Shown: positions 24,038 to 33,562, counted from the stretch's first letter. The stretch: 64,000 nucleotides of DNA from Nitrospira moscoviensis (GCF_001273775.1 NZ_CP011801.1:1838001-1902000); one strand, 5' to 3'. Notes: generated by a model not told the origin, from the sequence alone. Made by a program: numbers and translations.

Positions 24038-25090
24038 GTGGGCAGGATTCCAGGCCGCGGCGATGGGACGGGCGGGAGCGGGTGCACGAGGCGGCAACTC
24101 CTGAAGGGGATGGGAGGGGCTTCGCTCCTCGCGTTCGGCGGTTCGTGGCAGTCGAGTCCGGCTAGGGAGTCCGTGCCGGAGGATGCCGGCGGCGCCGTTC
24201 CTCTGCGGATCCTGGGGCGGACCGGGGTGCGCGTCTCGGCCTTGGCCTTCGGGGGCGCCCACTGGGCCTATAACGCCGGTCCGAAGCCGGCGGCCATCCG
24301 CCTGTTGCACGAGGCGCTCGAAGCCGGCATCACCTTCATGGACACGGCCTGGGAATATGCGGACGGCCGGTCGGAAACCATGATGGGCGAGGCGCTGCAG
24401 GGCCGCCGGGCGCAGGTGTTTCTCATGAGCAAAGTCTGCACGCACGGGCGGGGCAAACAGGTCGCCATGCGGCAATTGGAAGAATCGCTGCGCCGTCTCA
24501 AGACGGACTATCTCGATCTCTGGCAGATCCACGAAGTGAGCTATGAAGGCGAGGCCGCCCGGCACACGGCTCCGGGCGGAACCGTCGAGGCGCTCCTGGA
24601 GGCCAAACGCCAGGGCAAAACCCGCTTCATCGGCTTTACCGGGCACAAGGACCCGGCCCGGCATCTCGACATGCTGGCGCACGAGATTCCGTTCGACACC
24701 TGCCAGCTGCCGCTGAACGTGTTCGACGCCACGTACCGCAGCTTCGAGCGGGAGGTGCTGCCGGTCCTCGTGAAGCGCGGGATCGCGCCGCTCGCGATGA
24801 AGAGCTTCTGTGGCAACGCGGAGCCGATTGTGCAGGGGATCGTCACGCCGGAAGAGGCGCTGCGGTACGTGTTGAGCCTGCCGGTCGCCTCCGTCGTGAG
24901 CGGCATCGACTCGCGCGAAGTCCTCAGGCAAAATCTCGATATCGTCCGCCGGTTCACGCCGATGGGCGAGACGGAGATGCAGGCCTTGCGCGCGAGGGTC
25001 GCGCCGCACGCCGCGGACGGGCGCTACGAGATTTTCAAGACGACCAGGGACTACGACAGTTCCATCGGACAATCCCTCCACATCCGCTGA
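24038..25090 (+). CDS. Tat-exported aldo/keto reductase
   Basis: 350 residues starting at GTG 24038 (GGAGCG upstream), 20 bases after the helicase stop. The N-terminus carries a twin-arginine signal (TRRQLLKGMGGASLLAFGG). The AKR barrel follows: catalytic Asp and Tyr in FMDTAWEYADGRSE, Lys in FLMSKVCTHG, His in LWQIHEVS, and a late NADP-binding region VASVVSGIDSREVLRQN. Tat-dependent AKRs fold with cofactor before export; the substrate is unknown. The frame is open far upstream through the helicase, but only this segment is AKR. Expression may be coupled to the helicase. Confidence 0.88.
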   Translation: MGRIPGRGDGTGGSGCTRRQLLKGMGGASLLAFGGSWQSSPARESVPEDAGGAVPLRILGRTGVRVSALAFGGAHWAYNAGPKPAAIRLLHEALEAGITFMDTAWEYADGRSETMMGEALQGRRAQVFLMSKVCTHGRGKQVAMRQLEESLRRLKTDYLDLWQIHEVSYEGEAARHTAPGGTVEALLEAKRQGKTRFIGFTGHKDPARHLDMLAHEIPFDTCQLPLNVFDATYRSFEREVLPVLVKRGIAPLAMKSFCGNAEPIVQGIVTPEEALRYVLSLPVASVVSGIDSREVLRQNLDIVRRFTPMGETEMQALRARVAPHAADGRYEIFKTTRDYDSSIGQSLHIR

Positions 25091-25198
25091 TGACGCACTC
25101 CGATTGACAGCGCCCTCAGGGCTATGGGCGGTTCCGATCGGTTGACGATCCCCGCGTGCAGGACGTAGCCTAATCATAGGGGGCTGAAAGGATTCCGC

Positions 25199-26665
25199 AT
25201 GAAGGAACGGAGCGTTGAGCCGCATCTCTTTATCATCCTCGGCGCGACCGGCGATCTCACGCGCCGGAAGCTGCTGCCCGCCCTCTTCCATTTGCGCACA
25301 TACGGCGAGCTGGAGAAACACAACACGCTGATCGTCGGCGCCTCCCTGCCGGAGCTGAGCGAAGAAGCGTTTCGCCTCTGGGCCTACGAGGGCTTGAGAA
25401 ACTCCGGCGCGAGGAATTCGGGCGAGCTGAGACAGTGGTGTGAGGACCACCTGCACTACCAGACGATGCGGGAGGGCGACCCTTCTGACTATGACGCACT
25501 GGCCCGCTTCATCCGGCGGCTGGAGATCGCCCGCAATCTTCCGGAGAACCGGGTCTTCTATCTCGCGCTGCCTCCGTCCACCGTGCCCGACACGGTGGAG
25601 CAGCTCGATGCGGCGGGATTGCTGAAGAGCCACGGCTGGGTGCGCGTGGTCTTCGAAAAACCGTTCGGCCACGACTTCCCCTCCGCCCGGGCCTTGAACA
25701 CGCTGCTGCACCGCTACCTCGACGAATCGCAGATCTACCGCATCGACCACTATCTCGGCAAAGAGACGGTGCAAAATCTGTTGGCGTTCCGGTTCGCCAA
25801 TCCGATCTTCGAGTCGCTCTGGAACCGCGACACGGTGGACAACGTGCAGATCACGGTGGCGGAGGATCTCGGCGTCGAGCACCGCGGCGCCTACTATCAC
25901 GAGGCCGGCGCCTTGCGCGACATGGTGCAGAATCACCTCACGCAGCTCATGACCGTGGTCGCGATGGAGGTGCCGGTGTCGTTCGAAGCCGGCGCCGTGC
26001 AGAGCGAGAAGCTGAAAGTGCTGCACTCGGTGATGCCGATCGATCCCCGCGACGTCGTGTTCGGCCAATACACCGCCTGGCATCTCGACGGCCAGACGAT
26101 CCCCGGCTATCTCGAAGAGCCGGGCGTGCCGAAAGACTCGCGGACGGAGACCTTCGTAGCGCTCAAGGCCGAAATTCACAATTGGCGCTGGCGCGGCGTG
26201 CCGTTTTATCTCCGCACGGGCAAGCGGCTGCCGCGGAAAATCACCCAGGTGGCGGTGACGTTCCGCGAAGCCCCGGCCCAGGTGTTCCGTTCCGTAGAGC
26301 CCGGCCAGATCGGCCAGAACAAACTGCTCATTACGCTGCAACCCAGCGAAGGATTTTCCCTCTGCTTTTCGGTCAAGACCCCCGGCCGCCCGTTCAGCTT
26401 CACCGATCGGGCGCTGAGCTTCGATTACGCCACGGCCTTCGGCGGCGAGTTGCCCGAAGCCTATGAGACCCTGCTGCGCGACATCATGATCGGCGATCAG
26501 ACGCTGTTCGTGACCGCCGACTTCACCGAAACGGCCTGGCGCCTCTATGACCCGCTGCTGGCCCGCGAGCGCGTCGTATATCCCTACACGGCGGGCTCGT
26601 GGGGGCCGCGCGAAGCCGACGGGATCGTGGAACGCAACGGCCATCGCTGGCAGCTCGGCTGGTAG
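25199..26665 (+). CDS. zwf: Glucose-6-phosphate dehydrogenase
   Basis: 488 residues, usual length. The nucleotide-binding start is [19 protein letters not shown]; the active-site signature [20 protein letters not shown] holds the catalytic His near residue 180 and substrate-binding Lys. The C-terminal domain ([16 protein letters not shown]) is intact. It oxidises glucose 6-phosphate to 6-phosphogluconolactone with NADP+ in the cytosol, entering the oxidative pentose phosphate or Entner-Doudoroff route. The ribosome site is modest (AAAGGATTCCGC). It heads a run with a sugar-type MFS transporter and an SMP-30 lactonase-like gene, suggesting a sugar-oxidation unit. Confidence 0.96.
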   Translation: MKERSVEPHLFIILGATGDLTRRKLLPALFHLRTYGELEKHNTLIVGASLPELSEEAFRLWAYEGLRNSGARNSGELRQWCEDHLHYQTMREGDPSDYDALARFIRRLEIARNLPENRVFYLALPPSTVPDTVEQLDAAGLLKSHGWVRVVFEKPFGHDFPSARALNTLLHRYLDESQIYRIDHYLGKETVQNLLAFRFANPIFESLWNRDTVDNVQITVAEDLGVEHRGAYYHEAGALRDMVQNHLTQLMTVVAMEVPVSFEAGAVQSEKLKVLHSVMPIDPRDVVFGQYTAWHLDGQTIPGYLEEPGVPKDSRTETFVALKAEIHNWRWRGVPFYLRTGKRLPRKITQVAVTFREAPAQVFRSVEPGQIGQNKLLITLQPSEGFSLCFSVKTPGRPFSFTDRALSFDYATAFGGELPEAYETLLRDIMIGDQTLFVTADFTETAWRLYDPLLARERVVYPYTAGSWGPREADGIVERNGHRWQLGW

Positions 26666-26740
26666 GACCTGTCCGCCGGGCCGGCTGCCGCCGGCAGGAC
26701 GACCCGCCGTGCCGGCTTCCCACCGTGCTACCATGGGAAC

Positions 26741-28198
26741 ATGGCCGTCGAACCCAGCGCCTTGGTCACGACCAACATTCCGCAGCGGCTGGACCGCTTG
26801 CCCTGGTCGCGCTGGCATTGGCTGGTCGTCACGGCGCTCGGCATCACGTGGCTGCTCGACGGGCTGGAGGTCTCGATCGTCGCGGCGCTCGGGCCGGTGC
26901 TGACGCACCGGACCACGCTCGGCCTCACCGAGTCGGAAATCGGCCTCACGGCGTCGGCCTATCTGACCGGCACCGTGCTCGGCGCGCTCGTGTTTTCCTA
27001 CCTCACCGACCGCCAGGGTCGGAAAAAATGGTTCATGCTCACCCTCGCGCTGTATCTGGCGGCGACGGTGCTCAGCGCGTTCGCGTGGAATCTCTGGAGC
27101 CTGATGGTGTTCCGGTTTTTCACCGGGGCGGGGATCGGGGGAGAATATGCGGCCATCAATTCGGCGATCGACGAGTTGATTCCCGCCCGCCGGCGCGGCC
27201 ATACCGATCTGGCGATCAACGGCAGTTGGTGGCTGGGCTCGGCGGGCGGCGCGCTGCTCACGCTCGTTTTGCTCAATCCCGATTGGGTGCCGGAATGGCT
27301 CGGCTGGCGACTGTGCTTCGTGTTCGGCGCCACGCTCGGCCTCGCCATCGCGCTGGTGCGGCGCGTGCTTCCGGAGAGCCCCCGCTGGCTCATGACCCAC
27401 AACCGGGTGCAGGAAGCGGAGGCCGTCGTCGCGCGGATCGAGCGGCAGGTGGCCGCCCACACCGGCGTCGATCCTTTGCCGGTTCCCGAAGGCTCGATCC
27501 GGCTCAGGCCGGCGGCGGGCGTCACGATCGCCACCGTGGCCCGCGAATTGTTCCGCTCGTATCGCCGCCGCACGGTCCTCGGCATCGCGCTGATGGTCAC
27601 GCAATCGTTCATGTACAACGCGGTGTCCTTCACGTTTCCGTTCGTCCTCACCAAACACTACGACGTGCCGACGAGCACCATCGGGCTCTACATTCTGCCG
27701 TTCGCCCTCGGCAACTTTCTGGGACCGCTCCTGCTCGGCCGCTGGTTCGACACCGTGGGCCGGAAGCCGATGATCAGCCTGACGTACGGAGTTGCGGGCT
27801 TGCTTCTGGCCGTCACCGGCTATTCGTTCGCGCAAGGCTGGTTCAGCCTGTCGACCCACCTGCTGGCGTGGTCGTCGATCTTCTTTTTCGCCTCCGCCGG
27901 CGCGAGCGCCGCCTATTTGACGGTGAGCGAAGTCTTCCCCATCGAAATCCGCGCCATGGCCATCGCGTTTTTTTTCATCGTGGCGCAAGGGGCGGGCATC
28001 GCCGCCCCCTGGCTGTACGGCCGTATGATCGAAACCTCGATCGCCAGCATCGCCTACGGCTACCTGGTGGGCGCGGGCCTCATGCTCATCGGCGCCGTGG
28101 TGGAACTGGCTCTGGGCGTCAAGGCCGAGCGGCGATCGCTCGAGCATATCGCCGCGCCGCTGTCCGCGCACCCGGACTCCCACGAGCGCTCCTCCTGA
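26741..28198 (+). CDS. MFS transporter (sugar/metabolite:H+ symporter type)
   Basis: 485 residues with about 12 membrane helices. MFS loop motif A is FSYLTDRQGRKKWFM after TM2. The N-terminal half shows WLLDGLEVSIVAALGPVL and FRFFTGAGIGGEYAAINSAI, as in the sugar and aromatic-acid symporter branch. A long cytoplasmic loop lies between TM6 and TM7 (EAEAVVARIERQVAAHTG). Substrate not certain; position between zwf and a gluconolactonase-like gene makes a sugar or sugar acid plausible. Confidence 0.88.
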   Translation: MAVEPSALVTTNIPQRLDRLPWSRWHWLVVTALGITWLLDGLEVSIVAALGPVLTHRTTLGLTESEIGLTASAYLTGTVLGALVFSYLTDRQGRKKWFMLTLALYLAATVLSAFAWNLWSLMVFRFFTGAGIGGEYAAINSAIDELIPARRRGHTDLAINGSWWLGSAGGALLTLVLLNPDWVPEWLGWRLCFVFGATLGLAIALVRRVLPESPRWLMTHNRVQEAEAVVARIERQVAAHTGVDPLPVPEGSIRLRPAAGVTIATVARELFRSYRRRTVLGIALMVTQSFMYNAVSFTFPFVLTKHYDVPTSTIGLYILPFALGNFLGPLLLGRWFDTVGRKPMISLTYGVAGLLLAVTGYSFAQGWFSLSTHLLAWSSIFFFASAGASAAYLTVSEVFPIEIRAMAIAFFFIVAQGAGIAAPWLYGRMIETSIASIAYGYLVGAGLMLIGAVVELALGVKAERRSLEHIAAPLSAHPDSHERSS

Positions 28199-28315
28199 CG
28201 GCCGCTGCCGCCGGTCCGGTCGGCGCGCGCCCAGGGGTCTCCCCAGTTCGTGTCCGGTTCCCGGCGTGTTACCGCATACGATGTCGCTCGTTGTCTCCGT
28301 GCGAAAGGAGCCGTT

Positions 28316-29212
28316 ATGCCGCCGGTCGAGCAGGTCGTGAGAGTTGATGGACAACCGGCGCCGCTGTCGGCCGCCCATGTGAAGATCGTCTACGACGGCA
28401 CGATGGCGACGCCGCAACTCGACCATCCCGAAGGGTTGGCGTTCGATCACGCGGGCCGGCTCTATTGCGGCGGGGAGCGCGGACAGATCTTCCGCCTGTC
28501 GCTGGAGGACCGGATGCTGGAACAGGTCGGTGACACGGGCGGCTTTTGTCTCGGGATGGCCTTCGATGCGGCGGGCGATCTCTTCATCTGCGATTCCCGG
28601 CACGCGGCGGTGTTTCGCTTCCGTCCGGACACCGGCAAACTGGAGCGGTTCGCCGAAGAGGCGGCGGGACGGCGCCTCCGCATCCCGAACTTTCCGGCAT
28701 TCGACGCGCAGGGCAACCTGTATGTCTCGGACAGCTATGAGTTCAAGGAGCCGGGCCCCGGCATCTACCGCTTCACGCCGGACGGCCGCGGCGAACTGTG
28801 GTGCCCCGAGCCGCTCAATTTCGCCAACGGTCTCGCCGTCGCGCCCGACGGGTCGGCGTTGTACGTCGTGGAGAGTTTCGCGCGGTCCGTCAGCCGCGTG
28901 CCTATTTTGGCCCACGGGGAGGCGGGAGCCAAAGAACATGTGGCCGTGGTCGGCACGGTGCCGGACGGGCTCGCGTTCGACGCCGAGGGACGGCTCTATG
29001 TGTCCTGCTACGAACCGAGCGCGGTCTACCGGCTCACGCCGGACGGAACGGTGGAAACCCTGTTCCACGATCCCGAAGCGATCCTCTTGTGCCACCCCAC
29101 CAATTGCGCGTTCCGAGGAACCGCCTTGTACACGGTGAACCTCGGCAAATGCCACATCACCGAGCTGGCAATCGGCGTCGGCGGAGCCCCTCTGCCGCCG
29201 GTGCCCGCTTAG
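28316..29212 (+). CDS. SMP-30/gluconolactonase-like beta-propeller protein
   Basis: 298 residues from ATG 28316 behind AAAGGAG. Repeated blades are visible: HPEGLAFDHAGRLYCGGERG, MAFDAAGDLFICDSRHAAV, PNFPAFDAQGNLYVSDSYEF, NGLAVAPDGSALYVVES and PDGLAFDAEGRLYVSCYEPS. Acidic and Asn residues at blade ends are typical of the divalent-metal site. Family members hydrolyse sugar lactones, among other esters. Its place after zwf suggests lactone hydrolysis, but that is inference. It overlaps the convergent SGNH gene by 4 bases. No signal peptide is seen. Confidence 0.85.
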   Translation: MPPVEQVVRVDGQPAPLSAAHVKIVYDGTMATPQLDHPEGLAFDHAGRLYCGGERGQIFRLSLEDRMLEQVGDTGGFCLGMAFDAAGDLFICDSRHAAVFRFRPDTGKLERFAEEAAGRRLRIPNFPAFDAQGNLYVSDSYEFKEPGPGIYRFTPDGRGELWCPEPLNFANGLAVAPDGSALYVVESFARSVSRVPILAHGEAGAKEHVAVVGTVPDGLAFDAEGRLYVSCYEPSAVYRLTPDGTVETLFHDPEAILLCHPTNCAFRGTALYTVNLGKCHITELAIGVGGAPLPPVPA

Positions 29213-29898
29213 CGAAGATTCAAGGCGGGCAGGATCACCCGCACAAACTGGTTGGCGATTTCTCGGTGGCCGGCATTGTTCGGATGGAAGCCGTCCGGGC
29301 CGAAGACGAGGTCGTCCCGAACGGGGCCGGCGAACAGATCGACCAGGGCGGCGCCCACCGCCTTGGCTTCTGCGGCGATGATCCGATTGAAGGTCGCCAC
29401 CCGCTCCGCCGTGACGGAAGGATTGGAGCCGTTGCGGAAACGGGGCAGCCGGGTCAGATCGGGAAGATTGGCGATCACGATGGTGCGTGCAATGTCGTCG
29501 TCCACCATGCCGAGCAGCGCCCGCAAGTCTTCTTGAAATCTTTGCGCATCGTCTCCGTTCACCAGATCGTTGGCGCCGGTCCAGACGGTGACCAGGTCCG
29601 CTTTCGCGCCGGCTTGTCTGGCGAGGCGAACTTGCTCCTTGATCAAATCGATGCGCGCGCCCGGCACCCCCAGATTCATGAGAAAGACCCCCGGCATCCG
29701 GCGGTCCAGGTCGCGCTTGATGAGATAGACGTACCCCTCGGTCAGCGGCACGGCCCCCACTCCGGTCGCATCGCTGGCGCCGAGCGCCAGGTAGACGAAT
29801 TCGATCGGCCGGTCCCGAGGCCCCGCACAAGCGCTCAGACTGACGGCGGAGAGCAACAGCGCCGCAACCCATCTCACGACTGTTTCCGCAGCGTGCAT
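29209..29898 (-). CDS. SGNH/GDSL hydrolase lipoprotein
   Basis: 229 residues. The signal peptide ends in a lipobox (LSAVSLSACAG). SGNH blocks are YLALGASDATGVG (Ser nucleophile in a GASD variant of GDSL), NLGVPGARI (Gly block), VTVWTGANDLVNG (Asn block) and DGFHPNNAGH (Asp and His). These esterases or lipases act in the periplasm or outer membrane. The gene converges on the SMP-30 gene with a 4-base overlap. The GASD variant keeps the serine, so activity is likely retained. Confidence 0.88.
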   Translation of the reverse strand: MHAAETVVRWVAALLLSAVSLSACAGPRDRPIEFVYLALGASDATGVGAVPLTEGYVYLIKRDLDRRMPGVFLMNLGVPGARIDLIKEQVRLARQAGAKADLVTVWTGANDLVNGDDAQRFQEDLRALLGMVDDDIARTIVIANLPDLTRLPRFRNGSNPSVTAERVATFNRIIAAEAKAVGAALVDLFAGPVRDDLVFGPDGFHPNNAGHREIANQFVRVILPALNLR

Positions 29899-30091
29899 GG
29901 TCCCTCCGCATGTAGTACTCTCCCGATCCTACGCCGCTGCGCCCGCCGCCATGCCTGGGAATTCCCCCGGCCGCCGCATACTCCCGACCGCGACCCCCGC
30001 TTCCGAGGGATCTTGACGAAGCACGGACGCCGTGCTATCGATTAGGAGTCCTGAATGACAAACCGGCTGCGGATAAACGAAAGGAGCGGGC

Positions 30092-30346
30092 ATGGAGACG
30101 GTGAAGGTCTTCGATACATGGGTCGAGGTGCCGGGGCGGACGCTGCATTTCGACGTGATGACGGGCGATGAAACGACCGCCTTGAAGCTCGCCAACGAGC
30201 ACGTCGCGGCCTTGGGGCATCGCGCCGTGACCGTGACGGCGCAGGAGTGCCGGTTCTGCCATGCGGAGCCGTTGGTGATGTTCAGCGAGCAGCAGCAGGC
30301 CGAGTTCCGGCGTTCGGGAGGATTCATCGTCTCGTTGCCGGCATAA
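30092..30346 (+). CDS. DUF2024 family protein
   Basis: 84 residues matching the DUF2024 pattern: METVKVFDTWVEVPGRTLHF, TALKLANEHVAALG, and a conserved ECRFCHAEP Cys-His motif that looks like a metal-binding site. Soluble, with no signal peptide. ATG 30092 is preceded by AAAGGAG. It lies 42 bases upstream of the MarR regulator on the same strand and may share its transcript. Function is unknown; the CxxCH motif here is not in a cytochrome context. Confidence 0.88.
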   Translation: METVKVFDTWVEVPGRTLHFDVMTGDETTALKLANEHVAALGHRAVTVTAQECRFCHAEPLVMFSEQQQAEFRRSGGFIVSLPA

Positions 30347-30388
30347 CGACCGGAGGTCGTCGGGGATCTCCGAGAGAGGACCGCGATC

Positions 30389-31057
30389 ATGAGCACATCC
30401 TTGCCGATGCACGGAGACAAGTCGGTGGCCGATCACATCACGATCGGCCTGTCGAAGGTGGCCGCCGCCTTGCGGAGCCAGGCGTGGGAAGGCGGCACGG
30501 CCCGGCGCTTGACGCCGACGCAGGGTCAGATCCTGGCGCTGCTGGCGGAGCGGGCGGGCGAGCCCGTGCGGCTGAATCAGGTGGCGGCCGAGCTCTGCAT
30601 GACGGCCGCGACCGCGAGCGACGCCGTCGCCACGTTGGAACAAAAACGGCTGGTCACCAAAAGCCGTTCGTCGGACGACCATCGGGCGCTGACGATCGCA
30701 CTGACCGGCGCGGGCCGGCGCGAGGCGCAGCGGACGATGGGATGGACCGACGTGGTGCGGGCCGGAGTCGCGGGGATGACGCCCGACGAGCAGGCGGTCT
30801 TTTTGCGGGGCCTCACCAAAATCATTCGGTCGCTGCAGGAGCAGGGCGTCATTTCCATCGCCCGTCAATGCGCCGGCTGCACCTATTTCCAACCTTACGT
30901 TCACGCCGACGCCGCGAAACCTCACCACTGCGGGTTCGTGAACAAACCGATGGGCGAGGGGCAGTTGCGGCTCGATTGTCCGGATTTCATCCCGGGATCC
31001 GAGGCCGAGCAGGCCGATCGATGGCGGCAATTTCTGGATGGCAGCAAGGGGCGGTGA
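30389..31057 (+). CDS. MarR-family regulator with C-terminal four-cysteine cluster
   Basis: 222 residues. Residues 20-140 are a MarR winged helix (LNQVAAELCMTAATASDAVA, then TLEQKRLVTKSRSSDDHRAL, the wing). The last 70 residues carry four Cys in the order QCAGC, HHC, LDC with spacing C-x2-C-x16-C-x15-C. That suits an Fe-S cluster or structural zinc. Such MarR proteins exist widely but their ligands are poorly known. The truncated haemoglobin gene starts 35 bases downstream, so a redox, NO or oxygen signal is a reasonable hypothesis. Confidence 0.85.
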   Translation: MSTSLPMHGDKSVADHITIGLSKVAAALRSQAWEGGTARRLTPTQGQILALLAERAGEPVRLNQVAAELCMTAATASDAVATLEQKRLVTKSRSSDDHRALTIALTGAGRREAQRTMGWTDVVRAGVAGMTPDEQAVFLRGLTKIIRSLQEQGVISIARQCAGCTYFQPYVHADAAKPHHCGFVNKPMGEGQLRLDCPDFIPGSEAEQADRWRQFLDGSKGR

Positions 31058-31092
31058 CGCCCGTTTTTTAATCACTCGTAAGGAGGGACACG

Positions 31093-31536
31093 ATGAAGCG
31101 GTTGAGCATGATGAGTGTGGCGGTCATGAGTGTCGTGTTGACGGCGGGAGCGGCGACCGCAGCCGCCGGCGCGAAGGGCAAGTCGTTGTACGACCGACTG
31201 GGCGGCAAAGGCGCGATCACCGCGGTGGTCGACACTTTCGTCGGCAATGTCGGCGGCGACAAGCGGATCAACGGGTACTTCGCGACCACGGACATTCCGA
31301 AGCTGAAGATGCATCTGGTGAACCAGATTTGCGAAGCGGCCGGCGGCCCGTGCACATACACCGGCCGCACGATGAAGCAGACCCATGCCGGCATGGGTGT
31401 GGACGAGGCGGCCTTCAACGCGCTGGTGGAAGATTTGGTGAAAGCCTTGGACCATCACAAGGTCGGCAAGGCCGAAAAGGATGAGCTCCTGGGCATCCTC
31501 GGCCCGATGAAGAGCGACATCGTCGAGAAGAAGTAA
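31093..31536 (+). CDS. Periplasmic group 1 truncated haemoglobin
   Basis: 147 residues: Sec signal (MSVAVMSVVLTAGAATAAAG), then the 2-over-2 globin starting SLYDRLGGKGAITAVVDTFV. The proximal His is in MKQTHAGMGV, and the CD/E region is GYFATTDIPKLKMHLVNQ. The usual distal Tyr at B10 is Val here (DTFVGNV), a variant that I recall in exported Nitrospira and proteobacterial forms. That change should alter O2 and NO handling. Export is unusual for the family. ATG 31093 follows AAGGAGG. It lies directly after the four-Cys MarR gene. Confidence 0.9.
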   Translation: MKRLSMMSVAVMSVVLTAGAATAAAGAKGKSLYDRLGGKGAITAVVDTFVGNVGGDKRINGYFATTDIPKLKMHLVNQICEAAGGPCTYTGRTMKQTHAGMGVDEAAFNALVEDLVKALDHHKVGKAEKDELLGILGPMKSDIVEKK

Positions 31537-31551
31537 TCCTCACCAACCAGC

Positions 31552-31583
31552 CGGCGCGGAAGCTCTCCGGAGGTTCCGCGCCG
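31552..31583 (+). terminator. Terminator hairpin after truncated haemoglobin
   Basis: CGGCGCGGAA and TTCCGCGCCG form a 10-bp stem 15 bases past the stop, followed by TCCTGTTC. The T-tract is short. Confidence 0.6.
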
Positions 31584-31709
31584 TCCTGTTCATGGCGATC
31601 GGCCCGGCACGGTCGCCACTGTCCCGAGAGAGCCCTCAAAAATCACATCAGAAAAAGATGGGTTGACTCATCCGGCGAAGCGACGTACGGTGCCGCTACC
31701 GTGGACCGG

Positions 31710-32393
31710 ATGGCGGGCAGGACAAGCCTGTGGGTGCTCCTGTTGGGCTGCGTGCTGTGGGCGGGGCGCACCGCCGGGGCCGCGGATCCTCTGCCGGGGC
31801 ACGAGCCGAGCCTTGAGCCGGAGTTCCAACGACTGCGCGAGACGTTGCGAGGGCTGCCGGAATTCAGGGGCGCCGATGCGCAGTCCAGTTTCCGCCTCGC
31901 CGAGGAATTGGCCCATCGCGGCGATGTCCATGGCGCCGTGGCAGCCTATCGCGACGCGATCGCCCTGAATCCGAAATGGGCCGAACCATACCGCGGTCTT
32001 GGGCAGGTGTTCCTGGACCACCACGACTATGCGCCGGCGGCTGACGCGCTCCAGACAGCCATCAGACTCGGCACAGGCGACCCGCAGACCTTCCATTGGC
32101 TGGCCCGCGCCTTCATGGGGAAACAGGACCTGCCGGCCGCCGCCGCCGCTTTAGAACGGGCGACCGGACTGAAGGCGGACGACGCCGACGCGTTCGCCGA
32201 TCTGGGCCTGGTTCGGATGGCGCAAGGCAAGCTGTCCGATGCGGAGCAGGCCTTGTCCCGGGCCATCATGCTGAAGCCCGATTACGCCGATGCGCATCGG
32301 CTGCGCGATGTTCTGATGAAGCACCGCCGGGACCCGGAGCAGGCGAAGCAGGCGGCGCTGGCCCTGCTGGCCGCGCTCTTTACGAGACCGTGA
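31710..32393 (+). CDS. Secreted tetratricopeptide-repeat protein
   Basis: About 227 residues. After a signal peptide (LWVLLLGCVLWAGRTAGAA) come about four TPR units (AEELAHRGDVHGAVAAYRDA, GLGQVFLDHHDYAPAADALQ, LARAFMGKQDLPAAAAALER, LGLVRMAQGKLSDAEQALSR). TPRs form protein-interaction superhelices; the partner is unknown. A GTG at 31701 three codons earlier is an alternative start. The Cys in LLLGCVLW could be a lipobox but sits in the hydrophobic core, so soluble secretion is preferred. Confidence 0.82.
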   Translation: MAGRTSLWVLLLGCVLWAGRTAGAADPLPGHEPSLEPEFQRLRETLRGLPEFRGADAQSSFRLAEELAHRGDVHGAVAAYRDAIALNPKWAEPYRGLGQVFLDHHDYAPAADALQTAIRLGTGDPQTFHWLARAFMGKQDLPAAAAALERATGLKADDADAFADLGLVRMAQGKLSDAEQALSRAIMLKPDYADAHRLRDVLMKHRRDPEQAKQAALALLAALFTRP

Positions 32394-32395
32394 GG

Positions 32396-32968
32396 TCAGG
32401 GACTCCACTCGGGCCGGACATCGTCGGACGACAGCACGACGGCCTGCACGAAGAGTTGGTGGCCGTCCGGCTGTTCCCACGTCTTGAGCCACATGAGATG
32501 CCGTGTTCGGACTTCGATCCATCCCAAAGACACCCAACCAGGCTCTTTCGGCAAAGCGCCCTTCACGCAGGTTTTGGCGCAGAGATTGATCCACGGATGG
32601 CCGGGATCGCCCGCCCCGAAGACCCAGACGGCATAGCGTCCTTCCGGGAGATGCGAAGTGGCCCGGAGCGGCGAGACGCCCGGCAGGGGCTGGCGGAACA
32701 TCACGACGCGCTCGGCCTGTTCGCGCGGCACGCCGCACTTCTCACGCGTGGCGTAGACCCAGAGGGTGTATTCCCCGGAGTTCGCCGTGCAGCCTTCAAA
32801 CGCGACGTCGGAACCGCCCCGCCAATCGGCGGCGCGGAACACCTCGGAGCGCGACTCAACCGCCCGTTCGTCGATCGGCTCCTGCGCGCCGGCACCTCCT
32901 TGATACGTGAGACAGAGCAGGAAGGCGGCCTGCGGCAACCACCGGCGCGATAGGAAAGATGTCGCCAT
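32396..32968 (-). CDS. Secreted hypothetical protein, 190 aa
   Basis: Signal peptide WLPQAAFLLCLTYQGGAGAQ with cleavage after GAQ. The mature part has several Cys (FEGCTAN, REKCGVP, NLCAKTC) likely paired in the periplasm and beta-like stretches (GRYAVWVFGAGD, GWVSLGWIEVRTRHLMWLK). It converges on the TPR gene with a 2-base gap. I do not recognise the family and see no catalytic motif. Confidence 0.7.
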   Translation of the reverse strand: MATSFLSRRWLPQAAFLLCLTYQGGAGAQEPIDERAVESRSEVFRAADWRGGSDVAFEGCTANSGEYTLWVYATREKCGVPREQAERVVMFRQPLPGVSPLRATSHLPEGRYAVWVFGAGDPGHPWINLCAKTCVKGALPKEPGWVSLGWIEVRTRHLMWLKTWEQPDGHQLFVQAVVLSSDDVRPEWSP

Positions 32969-33078
32969 CGTGAGCCTGAGTCTTCTAGCGAAGTCTCAGG
33001 TTCCCGTCAATCGGAACATCGCGCAGGGAGAAGACACGACGAGAAGCGGGACGGGCTGCGACCGGTTGGGAAGTCTGT

Positions 33079-33417
33079 TCAGCGGCCGGAGTCCTTGGAC
33101 GCCGACTGTTCCGATGAGTCGCGATAGAATTGCTCCAGCCGTTCGCTGATCCGGCCCTGTGCGATCGGCTCGTCCATCTGTCCGCGCCGCAAGCGCTCTT
33201 CCAGGAACTCGCGGGATAAGGGCGGTTGGCTCGGTTGGTCGGAGGGCCGCGGGGCGGCGGCCGGTTTCCGGCTCTTCGGCTTGGCCTGCGGAGGGTGGTC
33301 CAGCGCGCTCCCGCGGGAGCCGGCCGAACCGGTCGCGGCCGCGAGCGACGGCGGGTCGAATCCGACGCTGAGGGCGACGCCGACGAGGGCGGCGGCCATA
33401 GCCGCAGATTTCACCAC
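33079..33417 (-). CDS. Secreted low-complexity hypothetical protein, 112 aa
   Basis: Signal peptide AAMAAALVGVALSVGFDPPS followed by a Pro/Ser/Ala/Lys-rich linker (PQAKPKSRKPAAAPRPSDQP) and a charged helical C-terminus (SREFLEERLRRGQMDEPIAQ, then ISERLEQFYRD). Probably periplasmic; the linker-plus-helix layout resembles small envelope adaptor proteins. Function unknown. Confidence 0.55.
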   Translation of the reverse strand: MVKSAAMAAALVGVALSVGFDPPSLAAATGSAGSRGSALDHPPQAKPKSRKPAAAPRPSDQPSQPPLSREFLEERLRRGQMDEPIAQGRISERLEQFYRDSSEQSASKDSGR

Positions 33418-33562
33418 GCTGGTTTCCTCACACGTTCGTGAGAACGGTCCATCTTACGGGATGCGGGCGACCGGGTGGCCTAGCGAAATCCCGGATCCTC
33501 CATTGACAAGGTCGCACCGCTCCCCGTAGCCTTCCCTTATTTTTCCAAGCGTGAGGAGGCTC

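Noticed and set aside
28261..28320. N-terminal extension of the SMP-30 protein to 28250
   Set aside because: ATG 28316 has AAAGGAG at the right spacing, and the extension lacks propeller-like residues.
23795..29911. A 2038-codon minus-strand open frame opposite helicase, AKR, zwf, MFS and SMP-30 genes
   Set aside because: It is an antisense shadow caused by high-GC codon bias: composition is random, rich in Arg, Ala, Gly and His, with no domain, while each plus-strand gene has clear motifs.
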